From Mycolicibacterium tusciae (lineage in GTDB: Bacteria; Actinomycetota; Actinomycetes; Mycobacteriales; Mycobacteriaceae), in the NCBI RefSeq assembly GCF_002086795.1, contig NZ_MVIM01000017.1, positions 51,144 through 115,143 of the forward strand: DNA of 64,000 bases. The letters are read 5' to 3'. Position numbers and translations under genes: made by a program. A model generated the notes under the pieces. It did no database searches. It was not told where the DNA came from and was given only the letters and a program-made list of their open reading frames with translations. This document shows, piece after piece, positions 49,497 through 57,922 of this stretch. Within the stretch, counting starts at the first letter, position 1, and every line of letters begins with the position of its first letter.

Positions 49497-51739
49497 GCGA
49501 CGATCCGGGTGCCGGGGACTTCTACGCGCACTACGCCGCGGCTCTGACCGAGTACGTCAAGTCGGGGTCCGAGGCCAGTCTGGCGGTCGGACACGAACTC
49601 GGTAGGCGCGCCTTGAGCGACCGGATGAGCATGCTCGAGATCATCGAGAATCACGCTCGATTCGTCGTCGAGATGAAGCAGGACATGTCGATCGATCCCG
49701 ACGCCCCGCTGCAGTTCCTGTTGCAGACACTGGCTGCGCTGGATGTGGCGACTCGTGGATTTCTGGACGGTACAAGGCGTTACGAACAGCAGCGGGCCCG
49801 TGCGGAGGATCTGGCCGACCGCGACGAGTTCCGCGATGCACTGGTGAATTCATTGCAAGAGGGCTTCTACGTCGCGGATCACACCGGGGCCATCGTTGAG
49901 ATCAACGACGCCTTCGTCGACATCACCGGGTATGGCCCCGACGGGTTGCCCTACCGGGCCCCGTATCCATGGGTGACCGACGAGACCGCGACGAATCAGC
50001 GGCTGTCCGCACTGAGCGAGCACGGCTCCATCGCTACCGATACCGCGATCCGTCATCGCGACGGAACCGTTCGGTGGGTGGCGATCAGCATCAACGCGGT
50101 GAGGGAGCAACGCACCGACCATCACGCCTACGTCGGGACCATGCGCGACGTGACCGCCACGCACGCCGTGGCGGAGCGCGAACGAGCGGTGGCGCGGTTG
50201 GCCACCGCAGTCAGCGTGGCCCGAAACGTGGACGAGGTGTTGTCGGCCGCACTGACCCAGTCCCGATCTCGGCTCGACACGCAACGCCTGATCGCCGTCG
50301 TGTGGCCGCAGGGCGAGGGCGATCCGGTTGTCCACACCGCAGGCGAGCCCGCTGTTTCGAATTGGCGTGAACTCGACGAGGATTGGCGGCGCACCCTCGA
50401 CGATGCCCGCGACTGGTTGCCTTTGACGGTCACGCCGGTCGGAGCCGTGCCCAGCGCGGGGACGACGCGCGGGTTCGTGGCGGTGACCTCGGGTGCTCGC
50501 GACGTCGTCGTATGCCTAGAGCACCGGATTCCGCGCCGGGTCAGCGACGAGGACCGTCAGCTCGTCATGGCGTTGTTCGGACACATCAGTCTGGCCATGC
50601 AGCATGTGCGACAGTTCGAGATCGCGCGTGAAACCTCACTGACCCTGCAGCGTTCGCTGCTGCCCGCAACGACGCTGCCCGTCGGCTGCGCCGTGCGGTA
50701 CGAGCCCGCGGTTCCTCCGCTGGAGATCGGCGGCGACTTCTACGACGTGCTTCCGGTCGGCGAGAACCGCATCGGCATCATCGTCGGCGACTGCGTGGGC
50801 CGCGGTCTGGCCGCCGCGGCGGTCATGGGCCAGTTGCGTGCGTCGACGCGCGCCCTGCTGCTCACCAGCGCTGAACCCGCCAGGGTGCTCGAACAGCTCG
50901 ACTCGGTGGCCGAATTGATCCCGGATGCGTTCTGCGCCACGGTGTTCGTCGCTGTCGCCGACCTGGACTCCCAAACGCTGCGCTATAGCAGTGCCGGCCA
51001 CGTGCCGCCGGTGTTCGACAGCGGTGCGGAGCGCCCGGAGCTGCTCACCGATGGTCACTCGGTGCCGCTCGCGGTGCACCGGGACGGGCCCCGACCGCAG
51101 GCCTCGCGATCGTTGACGGCCGGTTCGACCCTGCTGCTGTACACCGACGGCCTTGTCGAGCGGCGTGACATGGCGATCGACGAACAGATCGACCGCGCGG
51201 CCGAGGTGGTGTCCGAAACCGTTGACCTGCCGGTCGAAGCGGTGGCCGACGAGATCCTGCGCCGGCTCGCTCCGGAAGGGGGCTACGACGACGACGTCGC
51301 GATCGTCGTGTACCGATGCCCGCCGTCGGCCTTACTGATCGACGACGAGGCGGCGCCGAGGCTGTTGAGCGACGTCCGGCACCGGTTGGCGGAATGGTTG
51401 CGCACCCACCAGGTCGAGTCACCGCTCGCGGACGACATCATCCTGGTGGTCAACGAGGCCTGCTCCAACTGCGTCGAGCACGCGTATCGGGGACACGATC
51501 CGGGGCGTATGCGCGTGGAGGCCGAGGTGCGCGACGGCCAGGTGCGCGTCAGTGTCGTCGATTCGGGTTCGTGGAAGACGCCGCCCGCCGACCCCGGAAC
51601 CCGCGGCAGGGGCCTACTGCTCATCAGCTCCGTCAGCGATCACGTCGATGTCGTCGGAACGGATGACGGGACGTCCGTGCAGATGACGTTCCGGCTGCCC
51701 ACGACCGAAGGGTTGCTCAGTGCTCCCGCTTCGCGATAG
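49493..51739 (+). CDS. RsbU-like multidomain phosphatase: RsbU_N-PAS-GAF-SpoIIE-HATPase
   Basis: The 748-residue protein starts at GTG 49493, overlapping the RsbX stop; the open frame further up is antisense-like. Domains in order: an RsbU N-terminal RsbT-binding-like helical domain (about 8-95, DFYAHYAAALTEYVKSG), a PAS (about 112-235, EGFYVADHTGAIVEINDAF), a GAF-like region (about 245-385), a SpoIIE phosphatase (about 400-605, EIGGDFYDVLPVGENRIGIIVGDCVGRGL, LYTDGLVERR) and an RsbW-like HATPase (about 625-740, ILVVNEACSNCVEHAY, GRGLLLISSVSD). It therefore carries both the antagonist phosphatase and an anti-sigma-type kinase. Its 3' end overlaps the EamA gene by 23 bp. Confidence 0.92.
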   Translation: MSDDPGAGDFYAHYAAALTEYVKSGSEASLAVGHELGRRALSDRMSMLEIIENHARFVVEMKQDMSIDPDAPLQFLLQTLAALDVATRGFLDGTRRYEQQRARAEDLADRDEFRDALVNSLQEGFYVADHTGAIVEINDAFVDITGYGPDGLPYRAPYPWVTDETATNQRLSALSEHGSIATDTAIRHRDGTVRWVAISINAVREQRTDHHAYVGTMRDVTATHAVAERERAVARLATAVSVARNVDEVLSAALTQSRSRLDTQRLIAVVWPQGEGDPVVHTAGEPAVSNWRELDEDWRRTLDDARDWLPLTVTPVGAVPSAGTTRGFVAVTSGARDVVVCLEHRIPRRVSDEDRQLVMALFGHISLAMQHVRQFEIARETSLTLQRSLLPATTLPVGCAVRYEPAVPPLEIGGDFYDVLPVGENRIGIIVGDCVGRGLAAAAVMGQLRASTRALLLTSAEPARVLEQLDSVAELIPDAFCATVFVAVADLDSQTLRYSSAGHVPPVFDSGAERPELLTDGHSVPLAVHRDGPRPQASRSLTAGSTLLLYTDGLVERRDMAIDEQIDRAAEVVSETVDLPVEAVADEILRRLAPEGGYDDDVAIVVYRCPPSALLIDDEAAPRLLSDVRHRLAEWLRTHQVESPLADDIILVVNEACSNCVEHAYRGHDPGRMRVEAEVRDGQVRVSVVDSGSWKTPPADPGTRGRGLLLISSVSDHVDVVGTDDGTSVQMTFRLPTTEGLLSAPASR

Positions 51740-52610
51740 CGGCCTCGAGTTCTTCTTCCAGCGCACCCTCCTCGCGTCCGAGAGCCACGGTTGCGGCCAG
51801 CATCGCGAGTAGCGCGACCGTGATCGCGACGGCTTTGACGCCGTTGACGTCCATGTGCTCGCCGAGCACCACGGCGCCCAGCAACACGGCGACGAGCGGT
51901 TCGAGCACCAGCATCGTCGGCACCGACATCTGCAAAGAGCCCGCGTGAAATGCCGACTGCTGCAACAACACCGCGATGACGCCGACCACCACGAGTAGAT
52001 AGACCCCCGGCGAGGTGAAGACGGTCCGCACCCCGTCCTCGGTCAGCAGGTACATCACGAGCTTGGTGAGCATTGCGACAACACCGAAGAGCACACCCAC
52101 CGCCACCGCGAGTAGCACCGCCCGTCGCCACCCGGGATTGCGGATCGCGACGAACACACACGCCGACACCGCCACGACGCACACCACGGCCACGATCAAC
52201 GTGAGCGGTACCGAGGCCTCGTAGTCACCGGCACTGGTCTTGGCCAACAACACGAACACTGCCAGGGAGGCGGTGAGCAGCAACGCCCACAGCCACTCAC
52301 CGCGGGTGACCCGGCGATTGGCCAGCCGCGCGCTCAGCGGGAGCGCGAACAACAGCGCCGAGACGAGGATGGGTTGGACCAGCAGAAGTGACCCGTAGGC
52401 CAGCGCGACGGCCTGAAACGCGAAGCCGGCGACCGCCGCGGCGGTCCCGGCCCACCACAGCGGACGGCGGATCAGCGTCAGGACCATGGTGGGGCTGACG
52501 CCCTTGTCCTCGGGGACATCCATGGTGGCTCGCTGCCGGACCACGATGCCGACGGCGAGGAACAGCGCTGCGAGGAAGGCGAACAGCACCGCCAGCCCAT
52601 GGCCTACCAA
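51717..52610 (-). CDS. EamA/DMT-superfamily transporter
   Basis: The 297-residue protein has about ten hydrophobic segments of DMT type (WWAGTAAAVAGFAFQAVALAYGSLLLVQPILVSALLFALPL; HAGSLQMSVPTMLVLEPLVAVLLGAVVLGE), with a duplicated layout and an acidic C-terminal tail. It may export small metabolites; the substrate is unknown. The start is TTG 52610, chosen because GGAGGAG lies about 11 nt upstream and no ATG/GTG fits in frame before the first segment. It is convergent with the RsbU-like gene. Confidence 0.85.
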   Translation of the reverse strand: MVGHGLAVLFAFLAALFLAVGIVVRQRATMDVPEDKGVSPTMVLTLIRRPLWWAGTAAAVAGFAFQAVALAYGSLLLVQPILVSALLFALPLSARLANRRVTRGEWLWALLLTASLAVFVLLAKTSAGDYEASVPLTLIVAVVCVVAVSACVFVAIRNPGWRRAVLLAVAVGVLFGVVAMLTKLVMYLLTEDGVRTVFTSPGVYLLVVVGVIAVLLQQSAFHAGSLQMSVPTMLVLEPLVAVLLGAVVLGEHMDVNGVKAVAITVALLAMLAATVALGREEGALEEELEAAIAKREH

Positions 52611-52757
52611 AGGGGATCAGCTCCTCCGAGACAAACACCGACCACTGCCGGCACATCCGACAAGGACAACATAGGGGGCGTTGTACCCATTCGCCGTCCG
52701 CGCCTCCCTGTTCTTCATCGAGGTTTGGCCTCCGGTCGAGTGGGCATTAAACCGAGC

Positions 52758-53102
52758 ATGAATCTGCGACGGTTGGTTTTGCTGGCAGGGGCGGTCGTGT
52801 TGCTCGTCGGTGTCATCGGTCTGCTCATGCCCGTATCGGTGGCAGGACCCGAGGGCCAGAGCATCGGCTGCGGCAACGCCATCGCCGCCGACGACTCGGC
52901 CGCCCGTGAAGCGGACAACAACAACCCGGTGAATCTGCCGATCCTCAACGAGGTCATTCCGCACACGGATTACGCGGCACTGTGCTCGTCGGCGATCTCG
53001 CAACGGCGCACCTGGGCCATCCCGGTGGCGATCGTCGGCCTGGTGGTGATCGCCGGAGGGTTCTTCGTCGGCGGGCGCGCGGGCAGTCCCCGCACCGTCT
53101 AG
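52758..53102 (+). CDS. Two-helix membrane protein, unknown
   Basis: The 114-residue protein has membrane segments at residues 4-26 (RRLVLLAGAVVLLVGVIGLLM) and about 87-108 (WAIPVAIVGLVVIAGGFFVG). Between them lies a short exported loop (GQSIGCGNAIAADDSAAREA, YAALCSSAISQRR) with two Cys that could pair. The frame is open upstream, but ATG 52758 opens directly on the first segment. Similar small proteins are common in mycobacteria. It overlaps the next gene by 4 bp on the opposite strand. Confidence 0.75.
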   Translation: MNLRRLVLLAGAVVLLVGVIGLLMPVSVAGPEGQSIGCGNAIAADDSAAREADNNNPVNLPILNEVIPHTDYAALCSSAISQRRTWAIPVAIVGLVVIAGGFFVGGRAGSPRTV

Positions 53103-53413
53103 CCGGCTTCGCGGACGGCCGCCAGGTGCGGGCGTCCAACGACGGGCCGCCCATCATGCCCGGCACGCCCCCCATCGGGCGATGCCGCTGACGGCGCAAT
53201 CTTGTCGTTGACCCCTGCGACCGCGGCATCGACCCGGTCCACGGCCCGGTCGCACAATCCGCGAACTTTGTCGCTGGCCGCGTCGACGTCATCGGCCGCG
53301 CTGAGCAGGTAAGCGCGCACGTTGAGGCGCAACCGCTCGCCCTTGGCCCTCAGCCGACGCCGCAGCCGATCGTCAACCTCGACCGTGACGTAGGGCAACA
53401 CCCGAAGCTTCAT
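53099..53413 (-). CDS. Short basic helical protein, unknown
   Basis: The 104-residue product starts at ATG 53413 (KLRVLPYVTVEVDDRLRRRL); an in-frame start 123 bp further up is possible but gives low-complexity sequence. It has a beta-like start, then a helical, coiled-coil-like stretch (AADDVDAASDKVRGLCDRAVDRVDAAVAG) and a Gly/Arg-rich tail. No family was recognised. It is convergent with the small membrane protein. Confidence 0.55.
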   Translation of the reverse strand: MKLRVLPYVTVEVDDRLRRRLRAKGERLRLNVRAYLLSAADDVDAASDKVRGLCDRAVDRVDAAVAGVNDKIAPSAASPDGGRAGHDGRPVVGRPHLAAVREAG

Positions 53414-53526
53414 GTCCCCACAGTAACGGGGAGGTCGGTTGACCGGCAGCCAGCGACCTTTCGGGCCAACTGGACCTTGTCGTCTAGCTTGCGCGCTAGC
53501 CATGGCCGCTGACCAGGCTTGAAACG

Positions 53527-53556
53527 TTGACTTCAAGCTTTTCTGGACGATATAGT
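53527..53556 (+). promoter_or_regulatory. SigA-type promoter of lipoprotein copy 2
   Basis: TTGACT (53527-53532) and TATAGT (53551-53556) are 18 bp apart, and the ATG lies 29 nt after the -10. The -10 and the following 5' leader are repeated before copy 3 (TATAGT at 53880-53885), but no matching -35 is present there. Confidence 0.65.
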
Positions 53557-54140
53557 TCAGTTACCACACAGATAGGACTCAACCATGAAGTCAGTTCTCG
53601 GTCGGCGCTTGACGCTGGTCGCCGGTGGCGCCGCGGTCACCGCGATGGTCGTGCTCACCGCATCGTGCGCCACAGAAGAAGAGCAGGCGCCCGAGACCAC
53701 CACGACGACCACCACCACTAGCACGGCGGCGCCGGCCTCGCCCACGGAGAAGGCACCGCGCCTGGAACCCGGCGGCCCCAACCCGTTCTCCCCGACGGTG
53801 ATCGCTCCACCCGCACCGTCGGCGACCCACCCCCGCACGGGCAGCTGACATCCGTCAGGCCCGCGCCCCGTTTGGACGATATAGTTCAGTTAACTCACAG
53901 ATAGGACATCAGCCATGAAGTCAGTTCTCGGCCGGCGTATCGCGGCGGTCGCCGGTGGCGCCGCAGTCACCGCAATGGTGGTGCTCACAGCATCGTGCGC
54001 ATCAGAAGAGGAAGCGCCCGAGACCACCACCACGACGACCACGACCACGACGTCGGCCGCGCCAGTCGAGCCGACCGAGAAGGCGCCGCGTCTGGAGCCC
54101 GGCGGTCCCAACCCGTTCTCCCCGTCGGTAGTCGCACCGC
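53544..54140 (+). repeat. Tandem duplication of a leader plus lipoprotein gene
   Basis: The 20-bp leader TGGACGATATAGTTCAGTTA occurs at 53544-53563 and again at 53873-53892, 41 and 42 bp before the ATGs of two adjacent paralogous genes. The unit length is about 330 bp. Leader, signal peptide and the LEPGGPNPFSP end are all kept; the last codons differ. Confidence 0.8.
53585..53848 (+). CDS. Small Thr/Pro-rich lipoprotein, copy 2 of 3
   Basis: The 87-residue product has the same layout as copy 1: signal KSVLGRRLTLVAGGAAVTAM, lipobox-like VVLTASC (Cys28), a run of Thr (eight in a row), and EKAPRLEPGGPNPFSPTVI, ending like copy 1 (SATHPRTG). The mature peptide is about 60 residues and probably disordered. 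It has the best promoter of the pair. Function unknown. Confidence 0.8.
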   Translation: MKSVLGRRLTLVAGGAAVTAMVVLTASCATEEEQAPETTTTTTTTSTAAPASPTEKAPRLEPGGPNPFSPTVIAPPAPSATHPRTGS

Positions 54141-54175
54141 CCGCGCCAGAGGCAACCCCTGGTCGGCACCGCTAG
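53915..54175 (+). CDS. Small Thr/Pro-rich lipoprotein, copy 3 of 3
   Basis: The 86-residue paralogue has a lipobox-like VVLTASC (Cys28), a ten-Thr run and the conserved EKAPRLEPGGPNPFSPSVV, then a different last ten residues (PEATPGRHR). It lies 66 bp after copy 2. In DNA its middle is closer to copy 1 (46259-46534, opposite strand, 7 kb away) than to its tandem neighbour, which suggests gene conversion or a more complex duplication order. Confidence 0.78.
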   Translation: MKSVLGRRIAAVAGGAAVTAMVVLTASCASEEEAPETTTTTTTTTTSAAPVEPTEKAPRLEPGGPNPFSPSVVAPPAPEATPGRHR

Positions 54176-54208
54176 CCGCGGTTTCCGCTTCGACGTTCGC
54201 GGTCGCCG

Positions 54209-54853
54209 TCAGCGCATTGTTTCGGCGGCGGCCGCGAACGACGCCACATGGCCTATCGCCATGTCCAGCGCCGCCTGCATCAGTCGCGGGTCGCGGCCGG
54301 TCTGCGACAGCAGGTAGCCGCCCTCGACGGCCGCGAGCAAACCTGTTGCAAGAGATCGGGTCTCGGCCTCCGGACGCAAGACGCCGTTGTCACGCATGCG
54401 CTCCAGAGCCTCTCTGAGCAGCATCTGCCATTCGGCGAAGTGCTCGGAAAGTGAGACCCTGGCCTTATCGTCGGAATCGGCCAATTCCGCGGCGAGAGAA
54501 CCGAGTTCGCACCCCCAGAAGCCGCTACGTAAGGCGCACCGCTGCACGATGGCGTCGCGCCACTGGTACAGCCCGCGGAACGAGTCGACCTTCTCCAGAC
54601 GTAGCCGCTGCCACGACAACACTTCGTCGGCCCGCTGCGTAATCACCTCGTAGACCAGCTCGCCCTTGTCCTCAAAGTGTTGGTAGAACTGGGATTTGCT
54701 TGTCGAGCTGGCCGCGAGGACATCGTCTATCGTCGTCGCCGCGACGCCCTGAACATGCATCAGTTCGGCGGCCGCAAGGACGATCCGGCTCCGTGTCGCG
54801 GCACCTCGAGAAGTCAGTCGAGGCCGCGATGGAGGATCGGATTGTTGCGGCAC
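54209..54853 (-). CDS. TetR family regulator
   Basis: The 214-residue protein has the helix-turn-helix RIVLAAAELMHVQGVAATTIDDVLAASSTSKSQFYQHFEDK and a C-terminal TetR_C domain of the 'WQRLRLEKVDSF-RGLY' kind that includes CALRSGFWGCELGSLAAEL. The GTG at 54853 is 4 bp after the MFS gene stop on the same strand, so the two are co-transcribed and the regulator probably controls the transporter. Confidence 0.9.
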   Translation of the reverse strand: MPQQSDPPSRPRLTSRGAATRSRIVLAAAELMHVQGVAATTIDDVLAASSTSKSQFYQHFEDKGELVYEVITQRADEVLSWQRLRLEKVDSFRGLYQWRDAIVQRCALRSGFWGCELGSLAAELADSDDKARVSLSEHFAEWQMLLREALERMRDNGVLRPEAETRSLATGLLAAVEGGYLLSQTGRDPRLMQAALDMAIGHVASFAAAAETMR

Positions 54854-54857
54854 ATAC

Positions 54858-56159
54858 TTACTCTAACGCTGTCGCCAGGCTGCGGTCGCTGGTCTGCGGA
54901 AGCGGCCGCGCCGCCGTCTCTCGCAGTGTCAGGACCGTGCCGAGCGAGATGACCGCCGCGGCGATCAGGTAGATCGCCGGTGCCGTGTTATCACCGGTTC
55001 GCGCCGTGAGCCAGGTGACGACATACGGCGTCGTGCCGCCGAATCCTGCGACGCAGATGTTGTAGCCGATCGAGAACCCGCTGTAGCGCACTCTCGTGGC
55101 GAACAGTTCGACACCGGCGGACACCGCGGTCGACACGTAGATCGACTCGATGGCCGCCAGTACGCAGTGGGCCGTGATCGCAGCGCCCAGCGACCCGGAA
55201 TTCAGCAGTAGGAACAACGGGTAGGACAGGAGCACAAAGGCCACTGACCCGGCGATCAGGAGCGGCTTGCGACCGAAACGGTCGGACAGCGCCGCGAGCG
55301 GAAGGATGAGCACCAGCGCGACGAACGTCGCCAGGGTCATCGACGTGAACGCCTCGGTCTTGGAGAACTTCAGCGTCACGATCAGATAGGTCTGCAGGAA
55401 CGTGAACACCACGTAGTACCCCACGTTGAACACCACGAACAGGCCGATCACCTGCAAGATGGGCCGCCACGACGTCGTCACCGCTTCACGCAGCGGCGAC
55501 TTGGCGACCTGTTCGGTCTTGCTGAGTTCAGCGAACTGCGGGGTGTCGTCGAGGCGCAGCCGAATGTAGAGGCCGATGAGGCCGAGCGGCCCCGCGATGA
55601 GGAACGGAATCCGCCAGCCGTAGCTGTTCATCGCGTCGGCGGGCAGCAGTGCCTGCAGCAGCGTCACGGTCACGGATCCGAGGAGAAACCCGACGACCCC
55701 CGACCACGCCATGAACGTGATCGTCACGCCCCGGCTTTTCTCCGACGCGAACTCGGCCAGGTAGACAGCGCCGCCACCGTACTCGCCGCCGGCCGAGAAC
55801 CCTTGCAGACAGCGCAGGAAGAACAGCAGCAGCGGGGCCGCGACACCGATCGAGGCGTACGTCGGAAGCATGCCGATGGCCACGGTTGCGCCCGACATCA
55901 GCAGGATCACCACGGCGAGCACGCGCTGTCGCCCGATCCGATCGCCGAGGGGGCCGAAGACGAAGCCTCCCAGCGGTCGCATGAAGAAGGCAGCCGCGAA
56001 GATCGCGAACGTTTTAAGCAGCGCCGCCGTCTCGTCGCCGGACGGGAAGAAGTTCGCCGCGATGAAGGTCGCCAGGAATCCGTAGATCGCGAAGTCGAAC
56101 CATTCGACGGCGTTACCGATCGATGCGCCGGTGACGGCCTTGCGGACATCTGACGGCAT
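54858..56159 (-). CDS. MHS-type MFS transporter (metabolite:H+ symporter)
   Basis: The 433-residue protein has 12 predicted membrane segments. The N-terminus (ASIGNAVEWFDFAIYGFLATFIAANFFP), FMRPLGGFVFGPLGDRIGRQR (MFS motif A with the MHS extension) and the FSAGGEYGGGAVYLAEFA motif identify the ProP/KgtP-like metabolite:H+ symporters of organic acids, betaine or proline. GGGAGAAG precedes the ATG. It is followed by its probable TetR regulator. Confidence 0.92.
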   Translation of the reverse strand: MPSDVRKAVTGASIGNAVEWFDFAIYGFLATFIAANFFPSGDETAALLKTFAIFAAAFFMRPLGGFVFGPLGDRIGRQRVLAVVILLMSGATVAIGMLPTYASIGVAAPLLLFFLRCLQGFSAGGEYGGGAVYLAEFASEKSRGVTITFMAWSGVVGFLLGSVTVTLLQALLPADAMNSYGWRIPFLIAGPLGLIGLYIRLRLDDTPQFAELSKTEQVAKSPLREAVTTSWRPILQVIGLFVVFNVGYYVVFTFLQTYLIVTLKFSKTEAFTSMTLATFVALVLILPLAALSDRFGRKPLLIAGSVAFVLLSYPLFLLLNSGSLGAAITAHCVLAAIESIYVSTAVSAGVELFATRVRYSGFSIGYNICVAGFGGTTPYVVTWLTARTGDNTAPAIYLIAAAVISLGTVLTLRETAARPLPQTSDRSLATALE

Positions 56160-56240
56160 GGTGACTTCTCCCGAATTTAAGCGTCCCGCTGAGCATTTCG
56201 CTTACCAACTCACAGGTTGTGCCAGACAAAGATAACGCGA

Positions 56241-56660
56241 TCAGGACTGCCGCTGCGCCCAGAACGGCCGCGTCACCAGGGCCACCAGTGCGACCACCAC
56301 CAGTGGTGCCAGCAGCGGAGCCCAGGCAAGCTCCAGCGGCAGTGTCACCGCCGCCAGGCCCACGGCCGTAAACCCCACGGCACCAACGACCGTCGGCGCG
56401 GTGATGGCCGCGGTGTGCCGGAGCACCAGGTAGCAGGCCGCACAGAGCCCCGACAGCGAGGCGAGCATGGCCGGCGATTCGTTGAGCACCAGAGCGGTGG
56501 CGGCCAGCAGTACTGCCAGGGTGGCGGCCGGACGAAAGACGTTGCCCACCAATATCCCAAGCGTGGCCAACGCCGCCGCAATCAAGGCCGCGTCATCGGC
56601 TTGCAGCGCGGCCGCGGCGACCATCACCAAGCCGAAGGCCGTCGACAACGCGCGGTTCAT
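56241..56660 (-). CDS. Small polytopic membrane protein of moxR operon
   Basis: The 139-residue protein has four or five hydrophobic segments (VMVAAAALQADDAALIAAALATLGILVG, TLAVLLAATALVL, LSGLCAACYLVL, AVGFTAVGLAAVTLPL, PLLAPLVVVALVALV). ATG 56660 overlaps the DUF58 stop by 4 bp, so the longer frame is rejected. I recall Rv3162c as its counterpart at the end of the moxR3 operon. Function unknown. Confidence 0.8.
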   Translation of the reverse strand: MNRALSTAFGLVMVAAAALQADDAALIAAALATLGILVGNVFRPAATLAVLLAATALVLNESPAMLASLSGLCAACYLVLRHTAAITAPTVVGAVGFTAVGLAAVTLPLELAWAPLLAPLVVVALVALVTRPFWAQRQS

Positions 56661-57916
56661 CGCCGTCCCCGCACGGAACGACGGTGATCGGGTACCAGCT
56701 GCATGACCGTATCGAGCGTGTCGACGGCGCGCCAGGTGACGATGTCGACCCCGACGGTGCCCATGTCGCGATACATGAATGACCGCTGCAGCGACCACAT
56801 CCTGGTGACGATGCTGTCGCATTCGTTCTCGAACGGTGCACCTTCGAGGACGTCGACCGCGACCACGGTGTGGCCGCGCCTGCGAAGGTCGATCAGCGCC
56901 AATGCGAACTCCGTGTCGAGCAGTGTCGAGAACGCGACGACGATCGCCCCCGGCGGAACCGCCGCGCGCGGTGCCAGCGTGCCGGGTGTCGTCTCGTAAC
57001 CACCCTCCACAGCGAGCACCGCGTCGAGCACCCGGTAGAACTGTCGCCGACCGATGTCGGCGCCGAGCCAGCGCGGTCGACGGTCCCCGAGCGCGACGAC
57101 CCCGGCCCTGTCACCACCGCGCAGCGCGCTCTGCACTACCTGAACGGCACCCCGCACGGTGCGATCGGTGGCTTCGGTGGCCGGCCCGGCGGGCTGCCGA
57201 TAGTTGTCCACCAGCACCACGACGTCGGCGGCGCGGTCGGTCAGTCGCTGCGTGACGTGCAGGCTGCCGCGGCGTGCGCTGACCGGCCAGTTGACGGTCC
57301 GCAGTTGATCACCGGGCACGTATCGGCGGACGTCTGCGTATTCGACGCCGGGACCGATGTGCCGGGTGAGGTGGGTGCCCAGTCGGTCGAGTAGGTCGGT
57401 GCGCGGAATCGATGTCGACTGCGGCGGCGCCATCGGGAACACGTAGATGTCGGCGGCATCCACGACGGCTGCGCCCTGCAGCAGCCCGCCCCTCGCACGC
57501 ACGGCCACGCTAGCCAGGATCGGGTACCGGCCCCATCTCTCGGCGGAGACCGTGTGGCATTGGCGAGAGCCGTTTTCCGCCTTATCGATTCGCATTCCGG
57601 GCATGACCTCGACCGAGAGCGCGAGCGCGTCGCAATCGGTCTCGGGATCGGCGGTCGCCCACACCTGCACCTGTGCGTTCTCTGATTCGAAGCAGCGGTG
57701 CGCACCGGGGTCCGCATGCACGACGACCCTGGGAGCAGGGCGCTGCCAGCCGACCGAGCACACCACCCCCAACAGCGGTGCGGCGAACGCCACGAGCTGC
57801 CAGAGCGAGGCGATCACGGCCATTGCCAGCAGAACTGCGACGCAGGTGAGGATCGCGAGCGTGAGTGACGATGGGCGCCAAAGCAATTGCGCCTGGGTGG
57901 AGCGGATCTCGATCAC
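56657..57916 (-). CDS. DUF58 / vWA-like protein of moxR operon
   Basis: The 419-residue protein has two N-terminal membrane segments (LTLAILTCVAVLLAMAVIASL, LVAFAAPLLGVVCSVGW) and the DUF58 domain, with VRRYVPGDQLRTVNWPVSARRGSLHV and DVVVLVDNYRQ (MIDAS-like strand). DUF58 proteins act with MoxR ATPases in folding or metal-linked assembly of envelope complexes. The GTG start lies 6 bp after the MoxR stop. It is overlapped by the next gene. Confidence 0.9.
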   Translation of the reverse strand: MIEIRSTQAQLLWRPSSLTLAILTCVAVLLAMAVIASLWQLVAFAAPLLGVVCSVGWQRPAPRVVVHADPGAHRCFESENAQVQVWATADPETDCDALALSVEVMPGMRIDKAENGSRQCHTVSAERWGRYPILASVAVRARGGLLQGAAVVDAADIYVFPMAPPQSTSIPRTDLLDRLGTHLTRHIGPGVEYADVRRYVPGDQLRTVNWPVSARRGSLHVTQRLTDRAADVVVLVDNYRQPAGPATEATDRTVRGAVQVVQSALRGGDRAGVVALGDRRPRWLGADIGRRQFYRVLDAVLAVEGGYETTPGTLAPRAAVPPGAIVVAFSTLLDTEFALALIDLRRRGHTVVAVDVLEGAPFENECDSIVTRMWSLQRSFMYRDMGTVGVDIVTWRAVDTLDTVMQLVPDHRRSVRGRR

Positions 57917-57922
57917 AGCGGA

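Noticed and set aside
53680..54060. Thr-codon runs considered as a simple-sequence or CRISPR-like repeat
   Set aside because: The repeats are in-frame ACC/ACG codons inside lipoprotein genes, without spacers or regular dyads.
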